DNA from: Actinacidiphila fildesensis
Lineage (GTDB): Bacteria; Actinomycetota; Actinomycetes; Streptomycetales; Streptomycetaceae
Length of the DNA: 64,000 nucleotides
Assembly (NCBI RefSeq): GCF_042652185.1
Contig: NZ_JBHSIX010000006.1
Strand: one strand, 5' to 3'
Shown: one piece after another, positions 9,170-16,314 of the stretch
Layout: each line of letters opens with the position of its first letter
How positions within the stretch are numbered: position 1 is the stretch's first letter
Made by a program: the position numbers and the translations under genes
The notes under the pieces: model-generated
Database searches by the model: none
Told to the model about the DNA's origin: nothing
Seen by the model: only the letters and a program-made list of their open reading frames with translations

Positions 9170-9985
9170 TCATCCGGCGTTCTTGCGGTAGGCGCGCATG
9201 GCCAGCGGGAAGAAGACCACGATCACGCCGGCCATCCAGGCGAGGCTGCCGGCCAGCGAGCCGGCGACCGGGCCGCCGTTGAGCAGACCGCGGACCGCGT
9301 CGGCCACCAGCGAGACGGGGTTGACGTCGGACCAGGCCTGGAGCCAGTCGGCCATCTTGTTGTCGGAGACGAAGACGTTGCTGGCGAAGGTGAGCGGCAG
9401 GATCAGGATGGTCATCAGGCCCTGCACGGAGGCGGGGTTCTTGATCAGCATGCCGAGGAACACCGAGATCCAGGAGAAGCTGAGCGCGAAGCCGATGAGC
9501 AGGGCGACCGCGGCGAGCGAGGCGACCGGGTTGGTCCCGACGCGGTACCCCATGATCAGGGCGAGGACGACCAGGGTGGCCAGGCAGGCGACGTAGCGGA
9601 CGATGTCCGCGAGGACGGCGCCGATCAGCGGGCTGGAGCGGGCGATCGGCATGCTGCGGAACCGGTCGAAGATCCCGGTACTGGCGTCCGCGCTGAGCGA
9701 GGCGCCGATCCCGATGCTGGCCTGGAAGACGGCCATGACCATGACGCCTGGTGTGACGTGCTGCAGATAGCCGTGGGTGTCACCGCCGGACATGGCGTCC
9801 CCGAACAGGTAGATGAACATCAGCAGGCTGATGATCGGGGTGAGGATCACATCGACCAGCTGCATCGGCGACTTCATGAACTTGATGACGCCGCGGCCGG
9901 CGAGGGCGAGGCTGTGCTGGGCGGTCTGCGCGAGGCCGATACGGCCGGGGAGCTCGGCGGGGGCGCTGAGGGTCTGGGTGCTCAT
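9170..9985 (-). CDS. ABC-2 type exporter permease (DrrB-like)
   Basis: A 271-residue integral membrane protein with about six hydrophobic segments and the ABC-2 permease signature region (LIGFALSFSWISVFLGMLIKN and neighbours). It would form the membrane channel for export of a drug or small hydrophobic metabolite, partnered with the ATPase encoded 42 nt upstream on the same strand. The start is an ATG at 9985. Similar DrrAB pairs export anthracyclines, but the substrate here is unknown. Confidence 0.88.
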   Translation of the reverse strand: MSTQTLSAPAELPGRIGLAQTAQHSLALAGRGVIKFMKSPMQLVDVILTPIISLLMFIYLFGDAMSGGDTHGYLQHVTPGVMVMAVFQASIGIGASLSADASTGIFDRFRSMPIARSSPLIGAVLADIVRYVACLATLVVLALIMGYRVGTNPVASLAAVALLIGFALSFSWISVFLGMLIKNPASVQGLMTILILPLTFASNVFVSDNKMADWLQAWSDVNPVSLVADAVRGLLNGGPVAGSLAGSLAWMAGVIVVFFPLAMRAYRKNAG

Positions 9986-10027
9986 GACAGGGGTCCTCTC
10001 GGGAAGGTCTGCAGGGAACGGAAGGGC

Positions 10028-10987
10028 TCAGACGGCGACGGGCTGCTCGTCCGCGACGGCCGGCTCGTGTCCGGTCAGGGCGAGGAAGACCTCGTCGAGG
10101 CTGGGCAGGCGCAGGCCGAGCTCGTCGGCGGTGATGCCGGCGCCGTCCAGGCGGCGGGCGACCGCGGCGACGAGCAGCGGGTCGTCGGCCGGGACGGTCA
10201 GCACGCCGGAGTCCTGCGCGGGGGAGTGGCCGGACAGCTCGGCGAGCAACTGCGCCACCTGCGGCACATCGGCGGCCATGGCGGGCCGGACCTGGAGGAT
10301 CTGGCCGCCGACGCGGCGCTTGAGCTCACCGGGCCGGCCTTCGGCGACCTTGCGGCCCTTGTCGAAGACGGTGATGGAGTCGGCGAGCTGGTCGGCCTCT
10401 TCGAGGTACTGGGTGGTCAGCAGCACGGTGGAGCCGTCCGCGACCAACTGCCGTACGACGTTCCAGACCTCCTGCCGGGCGTGCGGGTCCAGGCCGGTGG
10501 TGGGCTCGTCCAGGAAGAGCACCTGCGGCCGGCCGACCAGGGAGGCGGCCAGGTCCAGGCGCCGCCGCATCCCGCCGGAGAAGGTGGCGATCGGCTTGCG
10601 GGCCGCCTCGGTGAGGGAGAAGTTCTCCAGGAGCTCGGCGGCCCGCGCCTTCGCGTCGCGCCGGGCCAGGCCGAGCAGCCGCCCGATGAGCACCAGGTTC
10701 TCGGCGCCGGACAGGGTCTCGTCCACGGAGGCGAACTGACCGGTCAGCCCGATCAGCTGCCGGACCCTGACCGGATCCTTGACGATGTCGTAGCCGCCGA
10801 TGCTGGCGTGCCCGGCGTCGGGGCGCATCAGCGTGGCCAGGATGCGCACGGTGGTGGTCTTGCCGGCGCCGTTGGGACCCAGGACACCGACGACCTTGCC
10901 GGCCGGCACCTCCAGGTCGACGCCGTCCAGGGCGGTGAAGTCGCCGTACTTCTTGACCAGTCCCTCGGCCCGGATCGCGTACCCCAT
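10028..10987 (-). CDS. ABC exporter ATPase, daunorubicin-resistance (DrrA) type
   Basis: A 319-residue ATPase. ATG 10987 is preferred over a TTG three codons upstream because GAGGAG lies 9 nt before it. It has Walker A GPNGAGKTTT, ABC signature FSGGMRRRLDLA, Walker B VLFLDEPTTGLDP and a DrrA-type C-terminal extension. It powers export by the ABC-2 permease encoded downstream and the two genes are one operon. The upstream region carries paired TGACA motifs. No gene for a substrate is adjacent, so its role in self-resistance is only inferred. Confidence 0.9.
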   Translation of the reverse strand: MGYAIRAEGLVKKYGDFTALDGVDLEVPAGKVVGVLGPNGAGKTTTVRILATLMRPDAGHASIGGYDIVKDPVRVRQLIGLTGQFASVDETLSGAENLVLIGRLLGLARRDAKARAAELLENFSLTEAARKPIATFSGGMRRRLDLAASLVGRPQVLFLDEPTTGLDPHARQEVWNVVRQLVADGSTVLLTTQYLEEADQLADSITVFDKGRKVAEGRPGELKRRVGGQILQVRPAMAADVPQVAQLLAELSGHSPAQDSGVLTVPADDPLLVAAVARRLDGAGITADELGLRLPSLDEVFLALTGHEPAVADEQPVAV

Positions 10988-11048
10988 GTTCAACAACTCC
11001 TCGTCAGGTCCTCGTCGTTCTCGATGACCATGACGATGCCGGGCCCGG

Positions 11049-11107
11049 CTGACAGTCCGCGGACAGCCCGCTGACGACGGTCGACGACGGTTGTCAGACG
11101 CTGTCAG
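11049..11107 (-). promoter_or_regulatory. Repeat-rich control region upstream of the DrrAB operon
   Basis: CTGACAG (11049-11055) and CTGTCAG (11101-11107) are inverted. On the minus strand, CTGACA recurs 10 nt apart, and CCGTCGTC is directly repeated with a 10-bp period between 11075 and 11094. Direct repeats with about one helical turn of spacing recall SARP boxes; the inverted pair recalls a TetR-type operator. Assignment is inferred. Confidence 0.4.
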
Positions 11108-11119
11108 GGCTTACGCGAA

Positions 11120-11161
11120 CAGGCCCGGCGCCCGCTCCTTGAGGAGCGGGCGCCGGGCCTG
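11120..11161. terminator. Perfect 19-bp hairpin downstream of the rheA-like gene
   Basis: Arms 11120-11138 and 11143-11161 pair without mismatch around a TTGA loop. It separates the minus-strand rheA-like gene (stop at 11264) from the DrrAB operon. Confidence 0.85.
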
Positions 11162-11263
11162 TCGGGTTCCGTGCTGCGGGGTTCGGTGGAATCGCTACCT
11201 TTCCTTCAGCGTTGGTGTCTGCTGATCTGCGCCCACCACCGATGACCGGGACCATGCCTGTGA

Positions 11264-11950
11264 TCACTCCGTTTCAGATCGCTGGAGTTTCGGTGAGGGA
11301 GGTGGGGTGGTGGCGGATCGGGTGAGGGTGTCGAGTCGGGCGGCGAGGTCGGGGTGGGTGGTGGTCAGGTGGGGGCGGGTGGCGTTGAGGGGGCGGATGA
11401 GGGCCGCGGGGTCGTCCTCGGCGAGGGCGGCGTCGAGCTGGCCGAGGGTTCCGCGGGCCGCGGTGGGGAGGTCGGTGAGAGTGGTGATCTGGGCGGCGAT
11501 GCGGCGAAGATCGGCGGCGTTGTCGCGGGCCCAGGCGGCGAGGGTGCGGTCGGCGGCGCGGCCTTGTCGGGTGGCCTGGACGCGTTGTTCGCCGGTGGTT
11601 CCGGCGGGTCCGGGGCGGCCTCGCAGGTAGCGGCGTTCGGCGGCCTGGCGGCTGGTCACACCCAGGGGGTGGGCGAGGTCGGCCCAACTGGCTCCCGCAT
11701 GGCGGGCGGTCTCGATCAGGCCGGTTTCCCATCCGGAGAGATTTTCGCGGATCTGCCGCAGCAGCAGGAGGGAGGCCAGGGCCTGTTCCGGGCCGGCAGC
11801 GGGGGCGCGGGCGCCGGGGGAGCCCGGGGTCTCGTGCTGGGCGGCGTGCAGTTCACCGTCGATGGCTTCCAGGGCTGCCGCGGCGGCGAGAAAGGAAGCC
11901 GGGCTCTGGGTGTCGGTGCGGGGAGAGGCCGGTTGGTCGGCGGCTGCCAT
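11264..11950 (-). CDS. rheA: RheA-like repressor of the small heat-shock gene
   Basis: A 228-residue protein from ATG 11950, which has an ideal GAAGGAGGTG site. The central region (residues about 70-110) has an HTH-like stretch, SWADLAHPLGVTSRQAAERR; the rest is Ala/Arg/Thr-rich helical sequence. It is divergent from hsp18, and the intergenic DNA carries TGTCATC-N5-GATGACA. As I recall, that is the operator of S. albus RheA, a repressor that loses DNA binding on heating. Context and operator support the identity more than the protein sequence alone. It probably represses both itself and hsp18. Confidence 0.72.
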   Translation of the reverse strand: MAAADQPASPRTDTQSPASFLAAAAALEAIDGELHAAQHETPGSPGARAPAAGPEQALASLLLLRQIRENLSGWETGLIETARHAGASWADLAHPLGVTSRQAAERRYLRGRPGPAGTTGEQRVQATRQGRAADRTLAAWARDNAADLRRIAAQITTLTDLPTAARGTLGQLDAALAEDDPAALIRPLNATRPHLTTTHPDLAARLDTLTRSATTPPPSPKLQRSETE

Positions 11951-11994
11951 GGGCACCTCCTTCTGGACTGTCAGCCTTTGGACGACACCATGTT

Positions 11995-12013
11995 TGTCAT
12001 CCATTGGATGACA
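11995..12013. promoter_or_regulatory. RheA operator, perfect 9-bp-arm palindrome
   Basis: TGTCATCCATTGGATGACA reads as 9-bp arms around one central base and fits TGTCATC-N5-GATGACA exactly. It lies 45 nt upstream of the rheA-like start and 66 nt upstream of hsp18, so one site can control both. Confidence 0.85.
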
Positions 12014-12078
12014 TGCTACAACGGATTCCGTGCAGCGCATTGGCAGCTACTGCCCGAACCTTCTGGAGGTGTTTCGCA

Positions 12079-12510
12079 ATGTTGATGCGCACTGACCCCT
12101 TCCGCGAGCTGGACCGGATCGCCCAGCAGCTGACCGGATCCGGTACCTGGACGCGGCCTTCCGCGATGGCGATGGACGCCTACCGCGAGGGCGACGAGTA
12201 CGTGGTGGCGTTCGACCTTCCCGGTGTCAGCGCGGAGTCGATCGACATCGACGTCGAGCGGAACATGCTGACCGTCAAGGCCGAGCGCCGGCCCGCGGCG
12301 AAAGCCGACGACGTCGCGATGGAGTTGTCGGAACGGCCGCTGGGCGTGTTCTCCCGCCAGCTCGTGCTGGCCGACACCCTGGACACCGAGCGCATCAGGG
12401 CCGACTACGACGCCGGGGTACTCACCTTGCGCATCCCGATCGCCGAGCGCGCCAAGCCCCGCAAGATCGCCATCGGCGGTGGCTCCTCCCGCCAGCAGAT
12501 CTCCGGCTGA
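12079..12510 (+). CDS. hsp18: Small heat-shock protein Hsp18 (Hsp20 / alpha-crystallin family)
   Basis: A 143-residue ATP-independent holdase that binds unfolding proteins during heat stress. The ATG at 12079 is preceded by GGAGGT at 12065-12070. The alpha-crystallin core runs from about residue 35 (YREGDEYVVAFDLPGV) to the strand GVLTLRIPIAER, with the short C-terminal tail expected of class A bacterial sHSPs. I recall the length of S. albus Hsp18 as 143 residues too. It is divergent from the RheA-like repressor and shares its operator; two DUF2267 genes follow on the same strand. Confidence 0.93.
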   Translation: MLMRTDPFRELDRIAQQLTGSGTWTRPSAMAMDAYREGDEYVVAFDLPGVSAESIDIDVERNMLTVKAERRPAAKADDVAMELSERPLGVFSRQLVLADTLDTERIRADYDAGVLTLRIPIAERAKPRKIAIGGGSSRQQISG

Positions 12511-12602
12511 CCCGGCGCCGGCCGGGACCGACGCGGCGGAGGACGGGCACGTGCCCCTCTCGATCGTCCTCCGCACCGGACGAAGGAAGGGCGGCGGCCG
12601 AC

Positions 12603-12998
12603 ATGGCCCTGCGATGGGAAGCATTCCTCGACCAGGTGACCGAACGCGGCGAATACGGCAGCCGCCAGGAGGCGGAACGCGCGACCCGCGTGGTGCTCGC
12701 CCTGCTCGGCGCCCACCTGGTCGGCCAGGTGCGGGCCCACCTGGCGGCGCGTCTGCCGGAAGGCTTCGCCCTGATCCTGCTCAACCCGCTGCAGAGCGCT
12801 GAACCCCTCCCACCGGAGCGGTTCCTGCGGGCGGCGGCGGCCTGGATCGAGGGAGCCACCGAGACGACCGCGGCCTGGGACGTCAGCGCCGTCCTCAGTA
12901 CCGTCGCCGACGCGACCGACGACGACCTGCTCCACGAGGTCCTGCTCCAACTCCCCGCGGGCTACGACCTCCTGTTCGGCCGCCCCCAACCCATCTGA
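12603..12998 (+). CDS. DUF2267 protein, copy 1
   Basis: A 131-residue soluble protein of the DUF2267 family: an N-terminal helix with FLDQVTERGEYGSRQEAERATR, then the helical repeat around LGAHLVGQVRAHLAARLPEGFA, and the common ending LPAGYDLLFGRP. The ATG at 12603 has a GGAAGGG site upstream. It starts 92 nt after hsp18 and may be cotranscribed. The function is unknown; DUF2267 proteins often sit beside stress and chaperone genes in actinobacteria. Confidence 0.85.
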   Translation: MALRWEAFLDQVTERGEYGSRQEAERATRVVLALLGAHLVGQVRAHLAARLPEGFALILLNPLQSAEPLPPERFLRAAAAWIEGATETTAAWDVSAVLSTVADATDDDLLHEVLLQLPAGYDLLFGRPQPI

Positions 12999-13056
12999 CC
13001 ACCCACCCGCCGGGTGCCGGCACCACCACCACGGATACAGAAAGGCAGCCACCGCA

Positions 13057-13494
13057 GTGATCTCCGACCTGCGCGCACCGCTCCAGCACCCAACCGCCAT
13101 GACCTACGAGCAGATGCTGGAGAAAGTCCGCTACGAGGGCGTCTACCCCACTCGGGAGCGGGCCGAGGAAGCCGTCCGCGTCGTCCTTTCGGGACTCGGC
13201 CGCCAGCTGACAGGCGACGAACGCGTCGAACTCGCCGCCCGCCTGCCCTTCGAGGCCGCCTGCATCCTCACCGCCCAAATCCCCGCCCACCGACCCCTGA
13301 CCGGATGGGCCTTCGTCCAGGACCTCGCCGACCGCACCGGCGCCACCCCCGCCACCACCCGCTGGGACACCGGCTCCGTCCTGGCCGCCGTCACCGCTCT
13401 GGCCGACCCCGACCTGATCACCCGCATCCTGAAGCAGCTCCCCAACGGCTACGCCCTGTTGTTCGGCCGCGCCGAACTCACCCAGGCCGCATAA
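13057..13494 (+). CDS. DUF2267 protein, copy 2
   Basis: A 145-residue paralogue of the preceding gene with the same layout: MLEKVRYEGVYPTRERAEEAVRVVLSGL near the start and LPNGYALLFGRAEL at the end. The GTG at 13057 follows AAAGG by 11 nt; an ATG 14 codons later has no visible ribosome-binding site. The tandem pair arose by duplication and has since diverged strongly. No biochemical function can be assigned. The next 245 nt hold nothing I recognise. Confidence 0.83.
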   Translation: MISDLRAPLQHPTAMTYEQMLEKVRYEGVYPTRERAEEAVRVVLSGLGRQLTGDERVELAARLPFEAACILTAQIPAHRPLTGWAFVQDLADRTGATPATTRWDTGSVLAAVTALADPDLITRILKQLPNGYALLFGRAELTQAA

Positions 13495-13739
13495 GGAGCC
13501 CACCGTCGCGCGCACGGCACCGCCCAGGACCCAGCGATCACACGAATCGGCTGCACGGTCATCGTGGTACTACCGGGCGAGAACGGCACTCACCGTCTTC
13601 CCACCCGCCGGCCGGTGGGTCACGGCGGTGGCGTGCGCGAGGCGGTTGACCATGGGCCGGCCGAAACCTCCCGTCCCTCCGATACCCGTCAATCGTGTCG
13701 CTGTTCTGTTCGAAAGCGACTACCTCACCGTCGGGTACC

Positions 13740-13790
13740 CGAAAATCTGTGATGGCTGGAGTAGACATTGGGCGGCGGTGTGGTTATGGT
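13740..13790 (+). promoter_or_regulatory. Promoter of the first CAGT-rich module
   Basis: -35 TAGACA (13762-13767), 17-bp spacer, -10 TATGGT (13785-13790). The upstream CGAAAATCT (13740-13748) and AGTAGACATT are shared with the second module at 23993-24044, which supports a real conserved promoter with an AT-rich upstream element. Confidence 0.65.
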
Positions 13791-14036
13791 TTCTCTCGTA
13801 GCCGAGATCAAGAACGGCCCGGCAGAGATGAACTGCCAGGCAGTAGTACGCAGTTGCAGGTGTAGTTCGCAGGGCGGTGCGGTGGTGGAGTCGCGAAGCC
13901 AGAGCAGGTGCAGGACGGCGACGGGACTGACGACCGGACCGGGTGGCCCGCAGTGATCAGGGGCCGCCGTGAGCGGTAACGCAGTGGCAGTACCCGCAAG
14001 TGCAGTTCGCAGTACCCAGCAGTGAAGTCAGTGAGC

Positions 14037-14169
14037 GGTACCTCGGTGAAGGCGTCGGCTGCGGACGCGCGCACCGGGAGGTTCGGCAGTGGGGTTCCAA
14101 GCCAGAGCAGTTGCAGGACGGGCGACGGGGCTGGCTGCCGGAGGGTGGTGCGGTGAAGGCCACCAGCAG
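14037..14169 (+). repeat. 133-nt duplicated block, copy 1
   Basis: It aligns without gaps to 24315-24447 with about nine differences by eye, mostly transitions. It begins GGTACCTCGGTGAAGGCG and ends GGCCACCAGCAG. This is the best-conserved part of the two non-coding modules. Confidence 0.85.
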
Positions 14170-14608
14170 GTCGCACTACCAGCAGTTCGGTTGTTCCCGT
14201 AGGTACGGCACGGCAGTGGAATCCGGCGGCCGCTTCATGTGGGAGGGCCGTAGGGATTGATTGCCGGGCTGGGCGGCCCATGAGGGGCTGCCGCGCAGGT
14301 CACAACTTGTGAAACGCAGCGTGTGAAGTGCAGTTCCGTTGTGATCGCAGGACCGCAGTATCTGAAGTACCAGCAGGTCAGTAGCTTTTCATCGTTTCAG
14401 GTACGAGCAGGAAGGTTCGGAGCGACACCATCAGGATCGCCCGCACGGCAGGTGTGTGCGGGCACTCGCAAGGCCCCGGATTGGAAGGTGGTCCCCGGTC
14501 AAGCATTCAAGATCCCCGCGCCCCGTGTTCCCCCGACGCGCCAGTGCGGATACGGCAGGACCGGCAGGCACAAGCCGGTAGATGTAGATGGTGTTTGATC
14601 CGCCCCAT

Positions 14609-14643
14609 GGGGCCCCGGAAGCCAGGTACGGCTCCGGGGCCCC
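14609..14643 (+). terminator. GC-rich hairpin just before the first MerR gene
   Basis: GGGGCCCCGGAAGCC (14609-14623) pairs with GGCTCCGGGGCCCC (14630-14643) with one bulged A. It is followed by TCCACGCGTT, which is also present after the equivalent hairpin of module 2. It could be an attenuator or the 3' end of the upstream RNA. Confidence 0.6.
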
Positions 14644-14668
14644 TCCACGCGTTTGTCCAGGAGGCCAG

Positions 14669-14695
14669 ATGACCATCAGACACGAAGAGGCGTAA
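14669..14695 (+). CDS. Eight-codon leader peptide coupled to the MerR gene
   Basis: ATG 14669 follows AGGAGG at a good distance and encodes MTIRHEEA. Its TAA (14693-14695) overlaps the ATG of the MerR gene as TAATG, an arrangement that couples translation. It is absent from the paralogous module, where the regulator starts directly. Expression is inferred from the ribosome-binding site and overlap only. Confidence 0.45.
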   Translation: MTIRHEEA

Positions 14696-15039
14696 TGACC
14701 GAACAACCCCCCGCGAGCCCCGCGAGCCCGTCCGACCGGTTCGACGACGAGGACTACCCCGCCTACACGATGGGTCGCGCCGCCGAGATGATCGGCACCA
14801 ACGCCGCGTTCCTCCGTGCGATCGGCGAAGCCCGCCTGATCACCCCGCTGCGGTCCGAGGGCGGCCACCGCCGCTACTCCCGCTACCAGCTGCGCATCGC
14901 GGCCCGTGCCCGCGAGCTCGTCGACCAGGGCACCGCCATCGAAACCGCCTGCCGCATCGTGGCGCTGGAGGACCAGCTCGAAGAGGCCCTGGCCCTCAAC
15001 GAACAGCTGCGCAACCGGCCCGGCAATCCCGCCGCCTGA
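14695..15039 (+). CDS. Small MerR-type regulator, paralogue 1
   Basis: A 114-residue protein with an N-terminal Pro/Ser-rich stretch, then a MerR-like winged helix (YPAYTMGRAAEMIGTNAAFLRAIGEA ... SEGGHRRYSRYQL) and a helical coiled-coil tail (ACRIVALEDQLEEALALNEQLR). GGHRRY is the wing motif shared with BldC and HspR. There is no effector-binding domain. BldC-type proteins bind head-to-tail on direct repeats, so the CAGT-rich DNA upstream could be its own binding array; this is inference. Its closest relative in the window is 24748-25071. Confidence 0.85.
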   Translation: MTEQPPASPASPSDRFDDEDYPAYTMGRAAEMIGTNAAFLRAIGEARLITPLRSEGGHRRYSRYQLRIAARARELVDQGTAIETACRIVALEDQLEEALALNEQLRNRPGNPAA

Positions 15040-15564
15040 GCCCAAGAACCCGGGCACGTAGCGGGCCCCGAACCTGACACCCTCCGCGGGAAGCTGCCGC
15101 TTGCTGCGCATCGCATCACGTCATCGGTGCGCAGGGCGCTGATCAACCACCGGGACGCTGTCCCGCCCATCGTTCAGCAGGTCCCGCACGTCGTTGTGGT
15201 GGCCGGCACCGCGGTGGGGTGATAGCGAGGGGAAGGTGGTTACCGCTGGGGGGTGTGGTCGTTGTTCGGGGTGACAGTGCTGCAGGAGGTCATGGGTTTG
15301 TGCGGTTGTCGGTGCACGGCAGGTGGTGAGGCCAGTGGCGGGAGGGTTGTGCTCGTAGGTGAGCCGCTGTTGCGTGGGGCGCTCGTCCGCCGGTGGTGGC
15401 ACGTGCGTGGTGGAAACGGTCGGGGTCTGAGCACCGGCGGTGGCCCGGCCCGGTTGCCGACATGCCGGTACTTCGAACGGTGATCGCGCCCCGGCCGGCC
15501 GGGCGTGCTCGTGGCGACCACGGGCCCGGGCCGCTCTCCTCCATGAACCTGGTGGGGCACGAGC
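15040..15564. other. Intergenic stretch with no recognised gene
   Basis: About 525 nt. Open frames on both strands lack family features, ribosome-binding sites and typical Streptomyces amino-acid composition. I see no strong hairpin, tRNA or repeat. Degraded coding DNA is possible. Confidence 0.4.
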
Positions 15565-15765
15565 GTGGATGACAGCGAGCTGATCCGCCCTGTGCGGGAG
15601 TGGCATCGCCTGGTTCCCGGGATGGGCGCGAGGGCTGCTCTCGACGCTCTGGTCACGGCTCTCGCGGGCGAGTCGGCCTCAGCGGCGACTGCCGTCGGGC
15701 TCAAGGCCCAGCTCGACCTCATCGAGGAACAACGCGATCACGCCCGTGGTGACCGCAGCCCGTGA
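15565..15765 (+). CDS. Small hypothetical protein, 66 aa
   Basis: GTG 15565 opens a short frame with high third-position GC, encoding an Asp/Glu- and Ala-rich helical peptide: MDDSELIRPVREWHRLVPG near the start, ALVTALAGESASAATAVGLKA in the middle and a charged tail. No family is recognised. The ribosome-binding site is weak (GGGG). The helical composition makes a real gene more likely than not, but it is uncertain. Confidence 0.4.
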   Translation: MDDSELIRPVREWHRLVPGMGARAALDALVTALAGESASAATAVGLKAQLDLIEEQRDHARGDRSP

Positions 15766-16066
15766 CCACAGGGGCCGGAAGCCGAGAAGGGCCCCGTGGC
15801 GGCATGGCTGGTGTGGGCCAGGACCATGCTCTCGCTATTGCTCAGCTTGTCGCCGTCGTCCACCGCCCCGGTCGTAAAGGTCTGGATCGGCGGTGTCCTG
15901 TCCGGCATGCACAAGAACTTATCGGGGCGCGGGGAGTGCTCCCCCGCTGATCGGTAAGAAGCGGTGGCACCCGGGGGAATATCCCGCCGGAGCCGCCGTC
16001 GGGGGAGGTGGGCCGGTGGCTACCGTGTTCCCGATGAACCCATTTCCCGGAGGCGGGCAGTAGCTG
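15766..16066. other. Intergenic stretch upstream of the small Cys-rich gene
   Basis: No convincing coding frame. A short hairpin (GGGGAG...CTCCCC) lies near 15929-15945. The 3' end supplies GGAGG at 16049-16053 for the next gene. Confidence 0.4.
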
Positions 16067-16246
16067 ATGATGCGGGAACTGACGGATGCGGAGTGGACGG
16101 GCGTGCGCTCGGCGTACTGCAACGGAACTTCGGCGGTGTGCCCCGCCTGCGCCCGGGGCGGTAGCGCTGAGCTCAAGCCGAAGCAGCGCGTGATGCGCTT
16201 CGCGTGCGGTCATGAACTCACGATTCCGGAGGGCGCCACCCCCTGA
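16067..16246 (+). CDS. Small zinc-ribbon-like protein, 59 aa
   Basis: A complete frame from ATG 16067 (or ATG 16070) to TGA 16244-16246. Cysteines at 18, 25, 28 and 47 and a histidine at 49 form a C-x6-CPAC-x18-CGH arrangement that could bind one zinc. Charged residues surround the cluster (ELKPKQRVMRFACGHEL). GGAGG lies 13 nt before the first ATG, rather far but usable. It is short enough to be missed by length cut-offs. The function is unknown; a nucleic-acid or protein-binding role is typical of such ribbons. Confidence 0.6.
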   Translation: MMRELTDAEWTGVRSAYCNGTSAVCPACARGGSAELKPKQRVMRFACGHELTIPEGATP

Positions 16247-16314
16247 CGGAACGGGGCCCGAAGGCGTGCCAGGTTGCACCGAATGGGTGTCGGAGACCGC
16301 GAGTGGGGTGGTAG

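Larger units (their letters stand above)
13798..14643 (+). ncRNA. Candidate long structured RNA or leader, CAGT-rich, copy 1
   Basis: About 850 nt between the promoter and a GC-rich hairpin, ahead of a MerR-type gene. By hand I count about 17 CAGT tetramers. Conserved blocks recur in a second module at 24.0-24.7 kb, including 14037-14169. Inside this copy AGCCAGAGCAG(G/T)TGCAGGAC occurs twice (about 13899 and 14101), and a block running to GGGGC(C/T)GCCG also occurs twice (to about 13970 and 14294). Small frames on either strand are not kept between copies. It may be a 5' leader that controls the MerR gene, an independent RNA, or an array of protein-binding sites. Confidence 0.45.

Noticed and set aside
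13957..14163. Minus-strand frame beginning MAFTAPPS, also present in the second module
   Set aside because: Most substitutions between the copies change the amino acid, no ribosome-binding site is visible, and composition is not Streptomyces-like. The conserved signal is better explained on the other strand as RNA or DNA.
13800..14400. CAGT repeats as a CRISPR array
   Set aside because: Tetramers lack constant repeat length and unique spacers of fixed size, and no cas genes are in the window.
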